Origin: RGIG2161 sp964525525
GTDB taxonomy: Bacteria; Bacillota; Clostridia; Oscillospirales; CAG-272
Assembly: GCA_964525525.1 (NCBI GenBank)
Contig: CAZGHD010000106.1
Coordinates: forward strand, 1-7,570
DNA length: 7,570 nt
Reading direction: 5' to 3'
Shown: one piece after another, positions 1 through 6,161 of the stretch
How positions within the stretch are numbered: position 1 is the stretch's first letter
Layout: each line of letters opens with the position of its first letter
Made by a program: the position numbers and the translations under genes
The notes under the pieces: model-generated
What the model was told of the DNA's origin: nothing
What the model saw: only the letters and a program-made list of their open reading frames with translations
Database searches by the model: none

Positions 1-226
1 GACGGTAGAACTTCTGATCGAGTTTCTTACCGGTGAGAACAGCTTTTTCAGCGTTGATAATAACGACAAAATCGCCGCAGTCAACGTGAGGGGTATACTC
101 GGGTTTGTGCTTACCGCGAAGAAGGGTAGCAGCAACAACTGCGGTCTTGCCAAGGGGCTTACCTGCAGCGTCAAGAACATACCACTTACGTTCAATGGTT
201 TCTTTTTTTGCCATGAAAGTGGACAT
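1..226 (-). CDS. rplM: 50S ribosomal protein L13, 5' part (runs off left edge)
   Basis: This is the N-terminal 75 residues of ribosomal protein L13, a component of the large ribosomal subunit that binds 23S rRNA early in assembly. The translation begins MSTFMAKKETIERKWYVLDA and continues with the family-typical segments LLRGKHKPEYTPHVDCGD (about residues 36-52), VVIINAEKAVLTGKKL (54-69) and QKFYR (71-75). L13 is usually near 140-150 residues, so about half is present and the stop lies outside the window. The start at 226 is chosen because GGAGG (236-240) sits 9 nt upstream; the in-frame Met5 at 214 is less well spaced. Codon use is strongly biased (AAG, GTT, CTT, GCT), as expected for a highly expressed gene. 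In most bacteria rpsI follows rplM; that would lie beyond base 1 and cannot be seen. Confidence 0.96.
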   Translation of the reverse strand, partial: MSTFMAKKETIERKWYVLDAAGKPLGKTAVVAATLLRGKHKPEYTPHVDCGDFVVIINAEKAVLTGKKLDQKFYR

Positions 227-265
227 TACTGAATTCCTCCGTTTTGATTTATGTAAAAATTTTAA

Positions 266-289
266 ACTATTTCGGGCAATGGGCATAGT
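266..289 (-). promoter_or_regulatory. Candidate L13 leader hairpin in the rplM 5' UTR
   Basis: The rplM transcript should start near 304, leaving a leader of about 78 nt. Within it, ACTAT (285-289) can pair with ATAGT (266-270), closing a 14-nt loop with two GCCC blocks (GCCCATTGCCC). Firmicutes are known to carry an L13 leader, an RNA element thought to let L13 repress its own synthesis. The hairpin, its distance from the start codon and its location fit that role. I cannot match it to the family model by eye, so the assignment is an inference from position and pairing. The stem is only 5 bp and may be incidental. Confidence 0.4.
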
Positions 290-310
290 ACGACCACTGC
301 AACGCTCAAT

Positions 311-339
311 ATTATAACACAACCCGTCCCACTTGTCAA
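311..339 (-). promoter_or_regulatory. Sigma-A promoter of rplM
   Basis: On the minus strand a consensus -35 TTGACA (334-339) is separated by exactly 17 nt from a consensus -10 TATAAT (311-316). All twelve positions match the housekeeping consensus, which fits strong expression of a ribosomal protein operon. Predicted transcription start is near 304, about 78 nt before the rplM start codon. Confidence 0.92.
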
Positions 340-471
340 TAGCAAAACAGAAAAATTTTTGATTTTTTTAATTTAGTTATCCATTACCTCGTTTTTTCTT
401 CGTTTTTCTTCGATTTCCTGCTTCGGAGAAAGTTTCAAAATCACTTTTTTGCTCATTTAAAAGTAAATATA
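340..471. other. AT-rich spacer between divergent promoters
   Basis: This spacer separates the rplM promoter (leftward) from the promoter of the phosphatase gene (rightward). It is very AT-rich and contains a short degenerate tandem pattern, CGTTTTTTCTT (390-400), CGTTTTTCTT (401-410) and CGATTTCC (411-418). A 27-codon minus-strand reading frame (373-456) lacks a ribosome site and I do not accept it as a gene. I see no RNA gene or terminator here. Confidence 0.5.
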
Positions 472-500
472 TGTACAAAAAACCAAAAATATGATATAAT
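472..500 (+). promoter_or_regulatory. Extended -10 promoter of the HAD phosphatase gene
   Basis: A consensus -10 TATAAT (495-500) is preceded by TG one base upstream (492-493), an extended -10. The -35 candidate TGTACA (472-477) lies 17 nt away and matches the consensus at four of six positions. The predicted start near 507 gives a 5' UTR of about 26 nt, just enough to hold the ribosome site at 521-524. Confidence 0.8.
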
Positions 501-532
501 ATATTCACAGTATAAAAATCGAGGTTATAAAA

Positions 533-1327
533 ATGAGTATATCTCTTAAAGATCTTCATTCAAAAAAAGCGTTCATCTGCGACATGGACGGAGTTATATA
601 TCACGGAAACCGTCTGCTTCCCAACGTTCCGGAATTCGTCCGCTGGCTTGAGGACAACGGAAAGAACTATCTTTTCCTTACCAACAGCAGCGAGCGTTCC
701 CCGAGAGAGCTCGCGCAAAAGCTCGCGCGTATGGGACTTGAGGTAGGCGAGGATCACTTTTACACGAGCGCGCTTGCTACCGCCTCTTTCCTTGCCAATC
801 AGTGCCCGGGCGGAAGCGTGTACGTCATTGGCGAACCCGGTCTTGTAAACGCGCTTTACGACGCGGGATTTTCCATGAACGATTACAATCCCGACTACGT
901 TGTTTTCGGTGAGACCAGAACTCTCAGCTACGAAAAGATAGAGCGTGCCTCCCGTCTCGTTATGAACGGCGCAAAGCTGATAGGCACGAACTCTGATATG
1001 ACCGGCCCGAGCGAAAACGGAATAATCCCCGCTTGCCGCGCGCTCATCTCTCCCATAGAGCTTACCACCGGCAAGTCAGCGTATTACGTCGGAAAGCCCA
1101 ACCCGCTTATGATGCGCCACGCACTCAAAAAGCTGAACTGCCACAGGGTTGATGCCGCAATAATCGGCGACAGAATGGACACCGATATAATCGCAGGTAT
1201 CGAGAGCGAGCTTGACACCGTCCTCGTTCTTACCGGCGTTACCACACTTGAAACCATGAAAGACTTCCCCTACCGCCCGACCTATATCCTCCCGGGCATC
1301 GGAGACGTACTCAAGGATAGTATATAA
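533..1327 (+). CDS. HAD-superfamily subclass IIA (NagD-like) sugar phosphatase
   Basis: A 264-residue cytoplasmic haloacid-dehalogenase-fold hydrolase of the NagD / 4-nitrophenylphosphatase group. These enzymes remove phosphate from small metabolites such as sugar phosphates or glycolate-type phosphates; the substrate cannot be read from sequence. All HAD motifs are present: motif I DMDGV with nucleophile Asp17 and acid/base Asp19, motif II TNSS with Thr50, motif III Lys188 in GKPNPLMM, and motif IV GDRMDTD with Asp213 and Asp218. The C2-type cap expected for subclass IIA fits between motifs II and III (about 80-180). The near-C-terminal IESELDTVLVLTGVTT segment is typical of the group. GAGG (521-524) lies 8 nt before the ATG. 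The gene has its own promoter and a strong terminator, so it appears monocistronic, head-to-head with rplM and convergent with the sigma-factor gene. Naming it nagD would overstate the specificity. Confidence 0.9.
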   Translation: MSISLKDLHSKKAFICDMDGVIYHGNRLLPNVPEFVRWLEDNGKNYLFLTNSSERSPRELAQKLARMGLEVGEDHFYTSALATASFLANQCPGGSVYVIGEPGLVNALYDAGFSMNDYNPDYVVFGETRTLSYEKIERASRLVMNGAKLIGTNSDMTGPSENGIIPACRALISPIELTTGKSAYYVGKPNPLMMRHALKKLNCHRVDAAIIGDRMDTDIIAGIESELDTVLVLTGVTTLETMKDFPYRPTYILPGIGDVLKDSI

Positions 1328-1333
1328 TATAGT

Positions 1334-1369
1334 AAGAAACTGCCGCGGAATGCTCCGCGGCAGTTTCTT
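1334..1369. terminator. 16-bp terminator hairpin shared by convergent genes
   Basis: A perfect 16-bp stem (left arm 1334-1349, right arm 1354-1369, loop ATGC) lies 6 nt after the phosphatase stop and 5 nt beyond the stop of the opposing sigma-factor gene. On the plus strand it runs into a T-rich stretch (TTTCTTTACTTTT), a reasonable Rho-independent terminator. On the minus strand the following sequence is T/A-rich but interrupted, so termination of the sigma-factor transcript is probably weaker. Confidence 0.9.
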
Positions 1370-1374
1370 TACTT

Positions 1375-3066
1375 TTAATCTACCATTATAAGCATAGTCA
1401 ACGCTTTTTTCTGTCCCTCGGTCGGCACTTTCAGTTTGCCGTTGTTTACAAGCTCTTTCATACAGTGCAGGATAAACCATCCGTCACTGTGAAAGGCATA
1501 CTGAAGTTCAAACATACGCGCTTTGCGAAGATGCTCCGGGGTCGCATCAAGCAGTGCCTTTTCAAACGGAGCTTTAAACGCTTTAAGCTCATCCCAGTAT
1601 TTGTCTTTTATGCGGTCGCCGATTGAAAGAAGTCTTTTTCTGACATCCTCATTCCGGAGTAAAACGGGACAAATTTCGGTTAATATGCATCCTTTTTCAG
1701 GACTTGCATCAACATGAAATGCATCCTTAATATTCTCCAGATTCTCATACGGCTGGCGAGTCACCGAAATATAGCCGTGCTCTATCAAACGGCTGTAATC
1801 AACTTCGCTGAGTTCATTATTTCCCAAAAGATTTTTAAGCAGCGACAAGTCATACTGCGACGTATGATAATAATCTTCCTTGATACGGCTGTCCGACCAT
1901 TCGGTATCTATTATCCACAGGGTCAGATTATCTTTTTTATTCCAGCAAATTCCGCAAAATTCATTCATGCTGTCTTGGTATTTAGGCTGCTCGACGCCGT
2001 GAGAAATAACCGTAGTATGACAAATGTTTTGTCCTCCGTCAGGTCGGCAGGTCATAGCTTCTTCAAACGTTACTGTCTCATCCTCATCAAGATGCTTTTC
2101 CCCGCTCATCGCCGCTATATACGGGATCAGGGTCCAGAGCATAAAGTTCTTGTCATTCATTCCGCCGGCGATAGCCTTGTCGCAAAGAATATCCGACGCG
2201 GCAAGTTCATCATAAATCTCGTTTGCGATAAGCTTAGCGGCTTTGTCATACATAGCGTCCCTTAACCGAACGAACTCGGTAGTAGGCTCGTCAATGATGA
2301 TGTTTGAGATATACTTGTCCCCTTTCTTTAAGAGAAATCTGTATTCCTCAAGATATTCCGCCTCGCTCTCTACATACACGGGAGACACGCCGAGCTCCTC
2401 GGCTATCTCATTTACCGTCTTGTATTCATCTTTTACCAAATAAGTAATATTTTGTGACAGCGCACTGCGGAAGAAATTATGATTAGGCCCCTTTGTACCG
2501 TCAGAGCCGTTTGTACCCACACCGGCAAATTCAATCGGATTAAATTTAAGTTCGCCTGCTGTTCTCATTGTTTCCATACCTCTTTTCAGCTCTTTTTTTG
2601 CTTCAAACAGATGCCATTTGACCGTGCCTATCGGTATTCCGAGCTCGCGCGCTATCTCGCCTTGCTTTTTGTTTTCATAATAATAAGCAATAACGATACG
2701 GCGCTGTAATTTCGTAAGATACGCGATCTCGCTCTGCAACTTATTTTCCGTCTCGCGTTTTATAAACTCTGACGGAATATCGTCCGCATCACCGCACACT
2801 ACCTCCTCACCGTCGTCGTTATATATTCCGACGTAGCAGTTTTTATCGTCACGGTAATAATTGCTGAGCATATTGTGCGCGATAGTCCAGATAAATTTCC
2901 CTACGTCCTCAATATCGTCTCTTTTGAGCAGTACGGAAAATATCTTTACGACTATCTCCTGCGCCAAATCCTCTGCATCCTGCAAATTTTTACACCGTTT
3001 AAGAGTAAAGCCGAATATCGGTTTCAAATACTCGGTAGTTATCCTTTCGGCATTGTGTCTGTCCAT
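1375..3066 (-). CDS. ECF-type RNA polymerase sigma factor with ~400-residue C-terminal extension
   Basis: This 563-residue protein starts as a group 4 (extracytoplasmic function) sigma factor. Region 2 spans about residues 9-75, with DAEDLAQEIVVKIF (30-43) and the promoter-melting-type helix FIWTIAHNMLSNYYRD (58-73). Region 4 spans about 105-161, with the helix-turn-helix GEIARELGIPIGTVKWHLFEAKKEL (136-160 in all). Ordinary ECF factors end near 160-200 residues; this one continues for about 400 more. After a Gly/Asn-rich linker (181-200), residues 205-258 resemble a winged helix (KTVNEIAEELGVSPVYVESE, then a wing-like KKGDKYISNI). The remainder (260-563) I do not recognise. It is soluble-looking, with no membrane helix or signal peptide, and has cysteines at 295, 340, 349, 371, 374 (CGIC), 460, 466 and 535. 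AAAGGA (3075-3080) 7 nt upstream fixes the start. No anti-sigma gene is adjacent, so the tail may itself be the regulator; that is inference. Confidence 0.88.
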   Translation of the reverse strand: MDRHNAERITTEYLKPIFGFTLKRCKNLQDAEDLAQEIVVKIFSVLLKRDDIEDVGKFIWTIAHNMLSNYYRDDKNCYVGIYNDDGEEVVCGDADDIPSEFIKRETENKLQSEIAYLTKLQRRIVIAYYYENKKQGEIARELGIPIGTVKWHLFEAKKELKRGMETMRTAGELKFNPIEFAGVGTNGSDGTKGPNHNFFRSALSQNITYLVKDEYKTVNEIAEELGVSPVYVESEAEYLEEYRFLLKKGDKYISNIIIDEPTTEFVRLRDAMYDKAAKLIANEIYDELAASDILCDKAIAGGMNDKNFMLWTLIPYIAAMSGEKHLDEDETVTFEEAMTCRPDGGQNICHTTVISHGVEQPKYQDSMNEFCGICWNKKDNLTLWIIDTEWSDSRIKEDYYHTSQYDLSLLKNLLGNNELSEVDYSRLIEHGYISVTRQPYENLENIKDAFHVDASPEKGCILTEICPVLLRNEDVRKRLLSIGDRIKDKYWDELKAFKAPFEKALLDATPEHLRKARMFELQYAFHSDGWFILHCMKELVNNGKLKVPTEGQKKALTMLIMVD

Positions 3067-3081
3067 CTGTTTTCTCCTTTT

Positions 3082-3093
3082 GAAAGCGCTTTC
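3082..3093. promoter_or_regulatory. Perfect 12-bp palindrome upstream of the sigma-factor gene (operator candidate)
   Basis: GAAAGCGCTTTC is a perfect palindrome immediately upstream of the ribosome site of the sigma-factor gene. Read with its flanks on the plus strand (3081-3094) it matches the CcpA catabolite-response consensus TGWAANCGNTNWCA at 13 of 14 positions. It would overlap the start of transcription if the ECF-like promoter just upstream is real, a position suited to repression. The binding protein is unknown, and the cre reading rests only on the consensus match. Confidence 0.5.
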
Positions 3094-3100
3094 GCCTATA

Positions 3101-3127
3101 TAGACACGCCAAGCTGAAAAAGGTTGG
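3101..3127 (-). promoter_or_regulatory. Possible ECF-type (self-recognised) promoter of the sigma-factor gene
   Basis: On the minus strand CCAACCTTTTT (-35-like, AAC at 3123-3125) is followed after 16 nt by TGTCTA (3101-3106). ECF factors generally recognise an AAC-containing -35 and a CGTC/CGTA-like -10 with about 16 nt between them. Here the -10 has T in place of the first C, or a CGTGTC reading with a shorter spacer. No good housekeeping promoter is visible: TATAAA lies at about 3133-3138 but lacks a convincing -35. Autoregulation is common for ECF genes, so self-recognition is plausible but unproven. Confidence 0.35.
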
Positions 3128-3151
3128 AATATTTTATAAAAAATTTAAGCA

Positions 3152-3182
3152 AAAGCCGGAAAGCACAAAACTTTCCGGCTTT
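3152..3182 (-). terminator. Terminator after uxaC
   Basis: A perfect 12-bp stem, AAAGCCGGAAAG (3152-3163) with CTTTCCGGCTTT (3171-3182), and a 7-nt loop. It begins 4 nt after the uxaC stop. On the minus strand a broken T-tract (TTTTGCTTAAATTTTTT) follows. This separates uxaC from the downstream sigma-factor gene. Confidence 0.9.
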
Positions 3183-3186
3183 AATA

Positions 3187-4608
3187 TTATATCTTAAATC
3201 CAAAGAAATCCTTGGTATTATTATAGCATATATCACATACTATCTGACCGAGGGTCTCAACGTCTGACGGATATTCACCGTTTTCTACCCACTCGCCGAT
3301 AACGTCGCAGAGGATACGGCGGAAATACTCGTGTCTCGGATATGAAGTAAAGCTTCTTGAGTCAGTAAGCATTCCGAGGAAGTTGCCGAATACCGAGAGG
3401 TTAGCCAGCGACTTCATCTGTGCGCGCATACCGTCGTTGTTGTCGTTAAACCACCACGCACTACCCTGATGAATTCTCGGCATTCCGCTGCCGTCAGCAT
3501 ACTGGAAGCTGCCGATAAGAGTTCCGATAGCGGCGTTGTCGCAGGGATTTATAGAATAAAGTATAGTTCTCGGAAGTGCGCCGTCAGAATTAAGCATATC
3601 CAGCATTTTTGCGAGATCCATAATACAGGACTCACCGCCGATGGTATCGTAACCGGTATCGGGACCGAGCTTTGCAAACTGAACCGAGTTGGGATTACGC
3701 ATTACGCCGAAGTGTATCTGCATTACCCATCCGCGCTTTGCGTATTCTGCGCCGAAGAAGCGCATCATCTCGCACTTATAGAGTGCCGCTTCTTCCTCGC
3801 TGACGCCCTTACCGTCGGTCTCAAGCGCCTTCACAAACGCCTCGTCAGCCATGTGGGAATTAGGCTTTACGAACTTAACGTAATCGTCATATCCGTGATC
3901 CGCAGTACGGCAACCGAGCGACTCAAAGTGATCGAGACGCTTGATATACGCATCCTTGAGGCTATCAAGGTTGGTGATCTTAACACCTGCCGACTCGCCG
4001 AGCTTTGCAATATAGTCAGCAATACCCTTGCGCTCGATATTCATACCCTTGTCCGGGCGGAACGCAGGAAGAACCTGAGTGGAAAAGCTCTCGTCATTTG
4101 CGATAGCCGCGTGATGCTCAAGGCCGTCTGCGGGATCGTCGGTGGTACAAAGCAACTCAACGTTAGATCTCTTTATAAGACCGCGAACGCTCATATCGGG
4201 AGAAGCCAGCTTTTCAGAGGTAAGCTCCCATATCTCGTCAACAGTTTTCTCGGAGAGAATAAGATCGCAATCGAAATAACGCTGAAGCTCAAGATGAGTC
4301 CAGTGATAGAGCGGATTGCCGATAAGTCTCGGCATGGTTTTTGCATAAGCCGCAAACTTTTCGTAATCGGACGCGTCACCGGTGATATATTTTTCATCAA
4401 TACCGTTTGAACGGATAGCGCGCCATTTATAGTGGTCGCCGGAGAGCCAAAGCTCGGTAATATTGGAGTAACGCTTGTCCTGTGCTATTTCAGCAGGACT
4501 TACGTGACAATGGTAATCAATAATCGGAAGCTTTTCCGCATAGCTGTGGAAAAGTGCTGACGCAGGGTCGGAAGAAAGCAGGAAATCTTTATCCATGAAT
4601 TTTTTCAT
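3187..4608 (-). CDS. uxaC: Glucuronate isomerase (uronate isomerase)
   Basis: Uronate isomerase interconverts D-glucuronate with D-fructuronate and D-galacturonate with D-tagaturonate, the entry step of hexuronate breakdown. The 473 residues match the family length (about 470) from end to end. The fold is the amidohydrolase-superfamily barrel. Visible hallmarks are the metal-binding HxH in IIDYHCHVSP (His33, His35), LWLSGDHYKWRAIRSNG (54-70), IGNPLYHWTHLELQRYF (about 96-112) and the C-terminal LTDSRSFTSYPRHEYFRRIL (414-433). The start at 4608 is supported by GGAG (4617-4620) 8 nt upstream; Met5 is an in-frame alternative with no better site. It has its own promoter and terminator. No other hexuronate genes (uxaA, uxaB, uxuA, kdgK, kdgA) or transporter are in the window, so the rest of the pathway must lie elsewhere. 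Confidence 0.97.
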   Translation of the reverse strand: MKKFMDKDFLLSSDPASALFHSYAEKLPIIDYHCHVSPAEIAQDKRYSNITELWLSGDHYKWRAIRSNGIDEKYITGDASDYEKFAAYAKTMPRLIGNPLYHWTHLELQRYFDCDLILSEKTVDEIWELTSEKLASPDMSVRGLIKRSNVELLCTTDDPADGLEHHAAIANDESFSTQVLPAFRPDKGMNIERKGIADYIAKLGESAGVKITNLDSLKDAYIKRLDHFESLGCRTADHGYDDYVKFVKPNSHMADEAFVKALETDGKGVSEEEAALYKCEMMRFFGAEYAKRGWVMQIHFGVMRNPNSVQFAKLGPDTGYDTIGGESCIMDLAKMLDMLNSDGALPRTILYSINPCDNAAIGTLIGSFQYADGSGMPRIHQGSAWWFNDNNDGMRAQMKSLANLSVFGNFLGMLTDSRSFTSYPRHEYFRRILCDVIGEWVENGEYPSDVETLGQIVCDICYNNTKDFFGFKI

Positions 4609-4646
4609 TGTTAAGTCTCCGTATTATATAATATAATGATACTTTA

Positions 4647-4675
4647 ATTATACCAACATAACGCAAAAAGGTCAA
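4647..4675 (-). promoter_or_regulatory. Sigma-A promoter of uxaC with operator-like sequence
   Basis: On the minus strand TTGACC (4670-4675), a 17-nt spacer and consensus TATAAT (4647-4652) form a strong promoter. The predicted start is near 4640, leaving a leader of about 31 nt. The -10 is embedded in TTGGTATAAT (4647-4656), which resembles half of the TTGGTATACCAA operator of the GntR-family hexuronate regulators UxuR/ExuR. The second half is not conserved. An imperfect inverted repeat with GTAT/ATAC ends lies in the leader (4621-4642), but it is AT-rich and weak. Confidence 0.82.
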
Positions 4676-4685
4676 TATAAAATTC

Positions 4686-4713
4686 AAAAAACCGCATTTT
4701 ACTGCGGTTTTTT
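4686..4713 (-). terminator. Terminator after the TrpB2 gene
   Basis: An 11-bp perfect stem, AAAAAACCGCA (4686-4696) with TGCGGTTTTTT (4703-4713), and a 6-nt loop. It starts 9 nt after the trpB stop at 4723. On the minus strand the right arm ends in TTTTTT, a canonical Rho-independent terminator. It is separated from the uxaC -35 by only 10 nt. Confidence 0.93.
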
Positions 4714-4722
4714 GTGATTTTT

Positions 4723-6096
4723 TTACTCAACCTTGGGAAGTTTCGCGAAAGAAACTTCAAGCTCTTCGTCCGTGGGAACGTAGTCGGTCATCTTGCCGTC
4801 GTGGAATTTCTCATACGCGAACATATCGAAATATCCCGTACCGGTAAGGCCGAACACGATGGTCTTTTCTTCGCCCGTCTCTTTGCACTTCATCGCCTCG
4901 TCGATAGCCGCCTTGATAGCGTGGCTGCTCTCGGGTGCAGGGAGGATACCCTCAACGCGCGCAAACTGCTCTGCTGCCGCAAATACCTCGGTCTGCTGAA
5001 CGGTAATTGCTTCCATGAGGCCGTCGTGATAGAGCTGTGAAAGAGTGGAGCTCATACCGTGATAACGAAGGCCGCCGGAGTGAGTTGCCGCAGGAATAAA
5101 GTTACTGCCGAGAGTACACATTTTTTGAAGCGGGCAAATCATACCGGTATCGCAGTAGTCGTATGCAAACTTACCGCGGGTAAAGCTCGGACAGGATGCG
5201 GGCTCGACCGCGATTATTCTGTAATCAGCCTCACCGCGAATTTTTTCACCCATAAACGGAGCGATAAGACCGCCGAGGTTAGAGCCGCCGCCGGCACATC
5301 CGATTATAATATCCGGCTTGATGTTATATTTTTCAAGAGCGGCTTTGGTCTCAAGACCGATAACCGACTGATGGAGCATTACCTGATTCATAACACTGCC
5401 AAGTACGTAACGGTATCCTTCGGTATTTGTAGCAACCTCAACAGCCTCGGAGATAGCGCAACCGAGGCTTCCGCCTGTACCGGGATGTTCAGCAAGGATC
5501 TTTCTGCCGACCTCGGTATCCATAGACGGAGAGGGAGTTACCGACGCACCGTAGGTACGCATTACCTCACGGCGGAACGGCTTCTGCTCATAGGAAACCT
5601 TAACCATATATACCTTACAGTCAAGCTCAAAATAAGAGCACGCCATAGAAAGCGCGGTACCCCACTGACCTGCTCCGGTCTCGGTGGTCACGCCTTTGAG
5701 CCCCTGCTTTTTAGCGTAGTACGCCTGTGCAATAGCGGAATTAAGCTTATGGCTTCCGCTTGTGTTATTTCCTTCAAATTTGTAATATATTTTAGCGGGG
5801 GTAACGAGTTTTTCCTCAAGGCAGTACGCACGCACGAGCGGAGAGGGACGGTACATTTTATAGAAATTGCGAATTTCTTCGGGGATCTCGTAATAAGCGG
5901 TAGTATCGTCAAGCTCCTGCTTTACAAGTTCTTCGCAGAACACACCCTCAAGATCCTTTGCCGTCATCGGCTTATGGGTAACGGGATCAAGAAGCGGAGC
6001 GGGCTTGTTTACCATGTCCGCGCGGAGATTATACCATGCCGTGGGCATTTCGCTTTCTTCAAGATAAATTTTGTAGGGAATCTTTTCGTTTGCCAT
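4723..6096 (-). CDS. trpB: Tryptophan synthase beta chain, TrpB2 type
   Basis: A 457-residue PLP enzyme of the TrpB2 branch (TrpB-like, COG1350), which condenses indole with L-serine to give L-tryptophan. The PLP lysine is Lys117 in NTSGSHKLNSA (111-121). The catalytic glutamate motif is ETGAGQWG (139-146), with Trp where classical TrpB has His. The phosphate-binding loop is CAGGGSN (267-273). EPASCPSFTRGKFAYDYCDTG (298-318 in all), HSGGLRYHGMSS (339-350) and EGILPAPESSHA (382-393) are typical of TrpB2. The N-terminal extension and length also favour TrpB2 over the roughly 400-residue TrpB1. The start is placed at 6096 (MANEKIPYK) with AAAGGA (6106-6111) 9 nt upstream. An open frame reaching 6207 would be translated T-box RNA and is rejected. 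No trpA or other trp gene is nearby, which fits indole salvage or a stand-alone role; TrpB2 proteins are not expected to pair stably with TrpA. Expression is controlled by the Trp T-box. Confidence 0.95.
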   Translation of the reverse strand: MANEKIPYKIYLEESEMPTAWYNLRADMVNKPAPLLDPVTHKPMTAKDLEGVFCEELVKQELDDTTAYYEIPEEIRNFYKMYRPSPLVRAYCLEEKLVTPAKIYYKFEGNNTSGSHKLNSAIAQAYYAKKQGLKGVTTETGAGQWGTALSMACSYFELDCKVYMVKVSYEQKPFRREVMRTYGASVTPSPSMDTEVGRKILAEHPGTGGSLGCAISEAVEVATNTEGYRYVLGSVMNQVMLHQSVIGLETKAALEKYNIKPDIIIGCAGGGSNLGGLIAPFMGEKIRGEADYRIIAVEPASCPSFTRGKFAYDYCDTGMICPLQKMCTLGSNFIPAATHSGGLRYHGMSSTLSQLYHDGLMEAITVQQTEVFAAAEQFARVEGILPAPESSHAIKAAIDEAMKCKETGEEKTIVFGLTGTGYFDMFAYEKFHDGKMTDYVPTDEELEVSFAKLPKVE

Positions 6097-6131
6097 TTTT
6101 CTGCATCCTTTCTTTTGTGTCGGACGGAAAT

Positions 6132-6161
6132 AAAAAAGTCCCGTCCCAAAATTGCCGGGAC
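6132..6161 (-). terminator. Intrinsic terminator of the Trp T-box
   Basis: GTCCCG (6156-6161 on the minus strand) pairs with CGGGAC (6138-6143), followed directly by TTTTTT (6137 to 6132). An alternative register pairs GTCCC with an inner GGGAC, because GGGAC occurs twice in tandem. This is the default off structure of the leader; antiterminator formation around the T-box sequence is expected to prevent it when uncharged tRNA-Trp binds. Confidence 0.88.

Noticed and set aside
373..456. 27-codon minus-strand frame rich in Lys and Glu (begins MSKKVILKLS)
   Set aside because: It looks mildly protein-like, but it has no ribosome site or convincing promoter, lies in an AT-rich spacer and is too short to support on composition alone.
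377..559. 60-codon minus-strand frame overlapping the phosphatase start
   Set aside because: It runs across the phosphatase promoter, ribosome site and first codons, is low in complexity and lacks its own ribosome site.
3469..4410. Plus-strand open frame of 313 codons antisense to uxaC
   Set aside because: It is a shadow of uxaC, whose identity is certain along its whole length; the antisense product resembles nothing.
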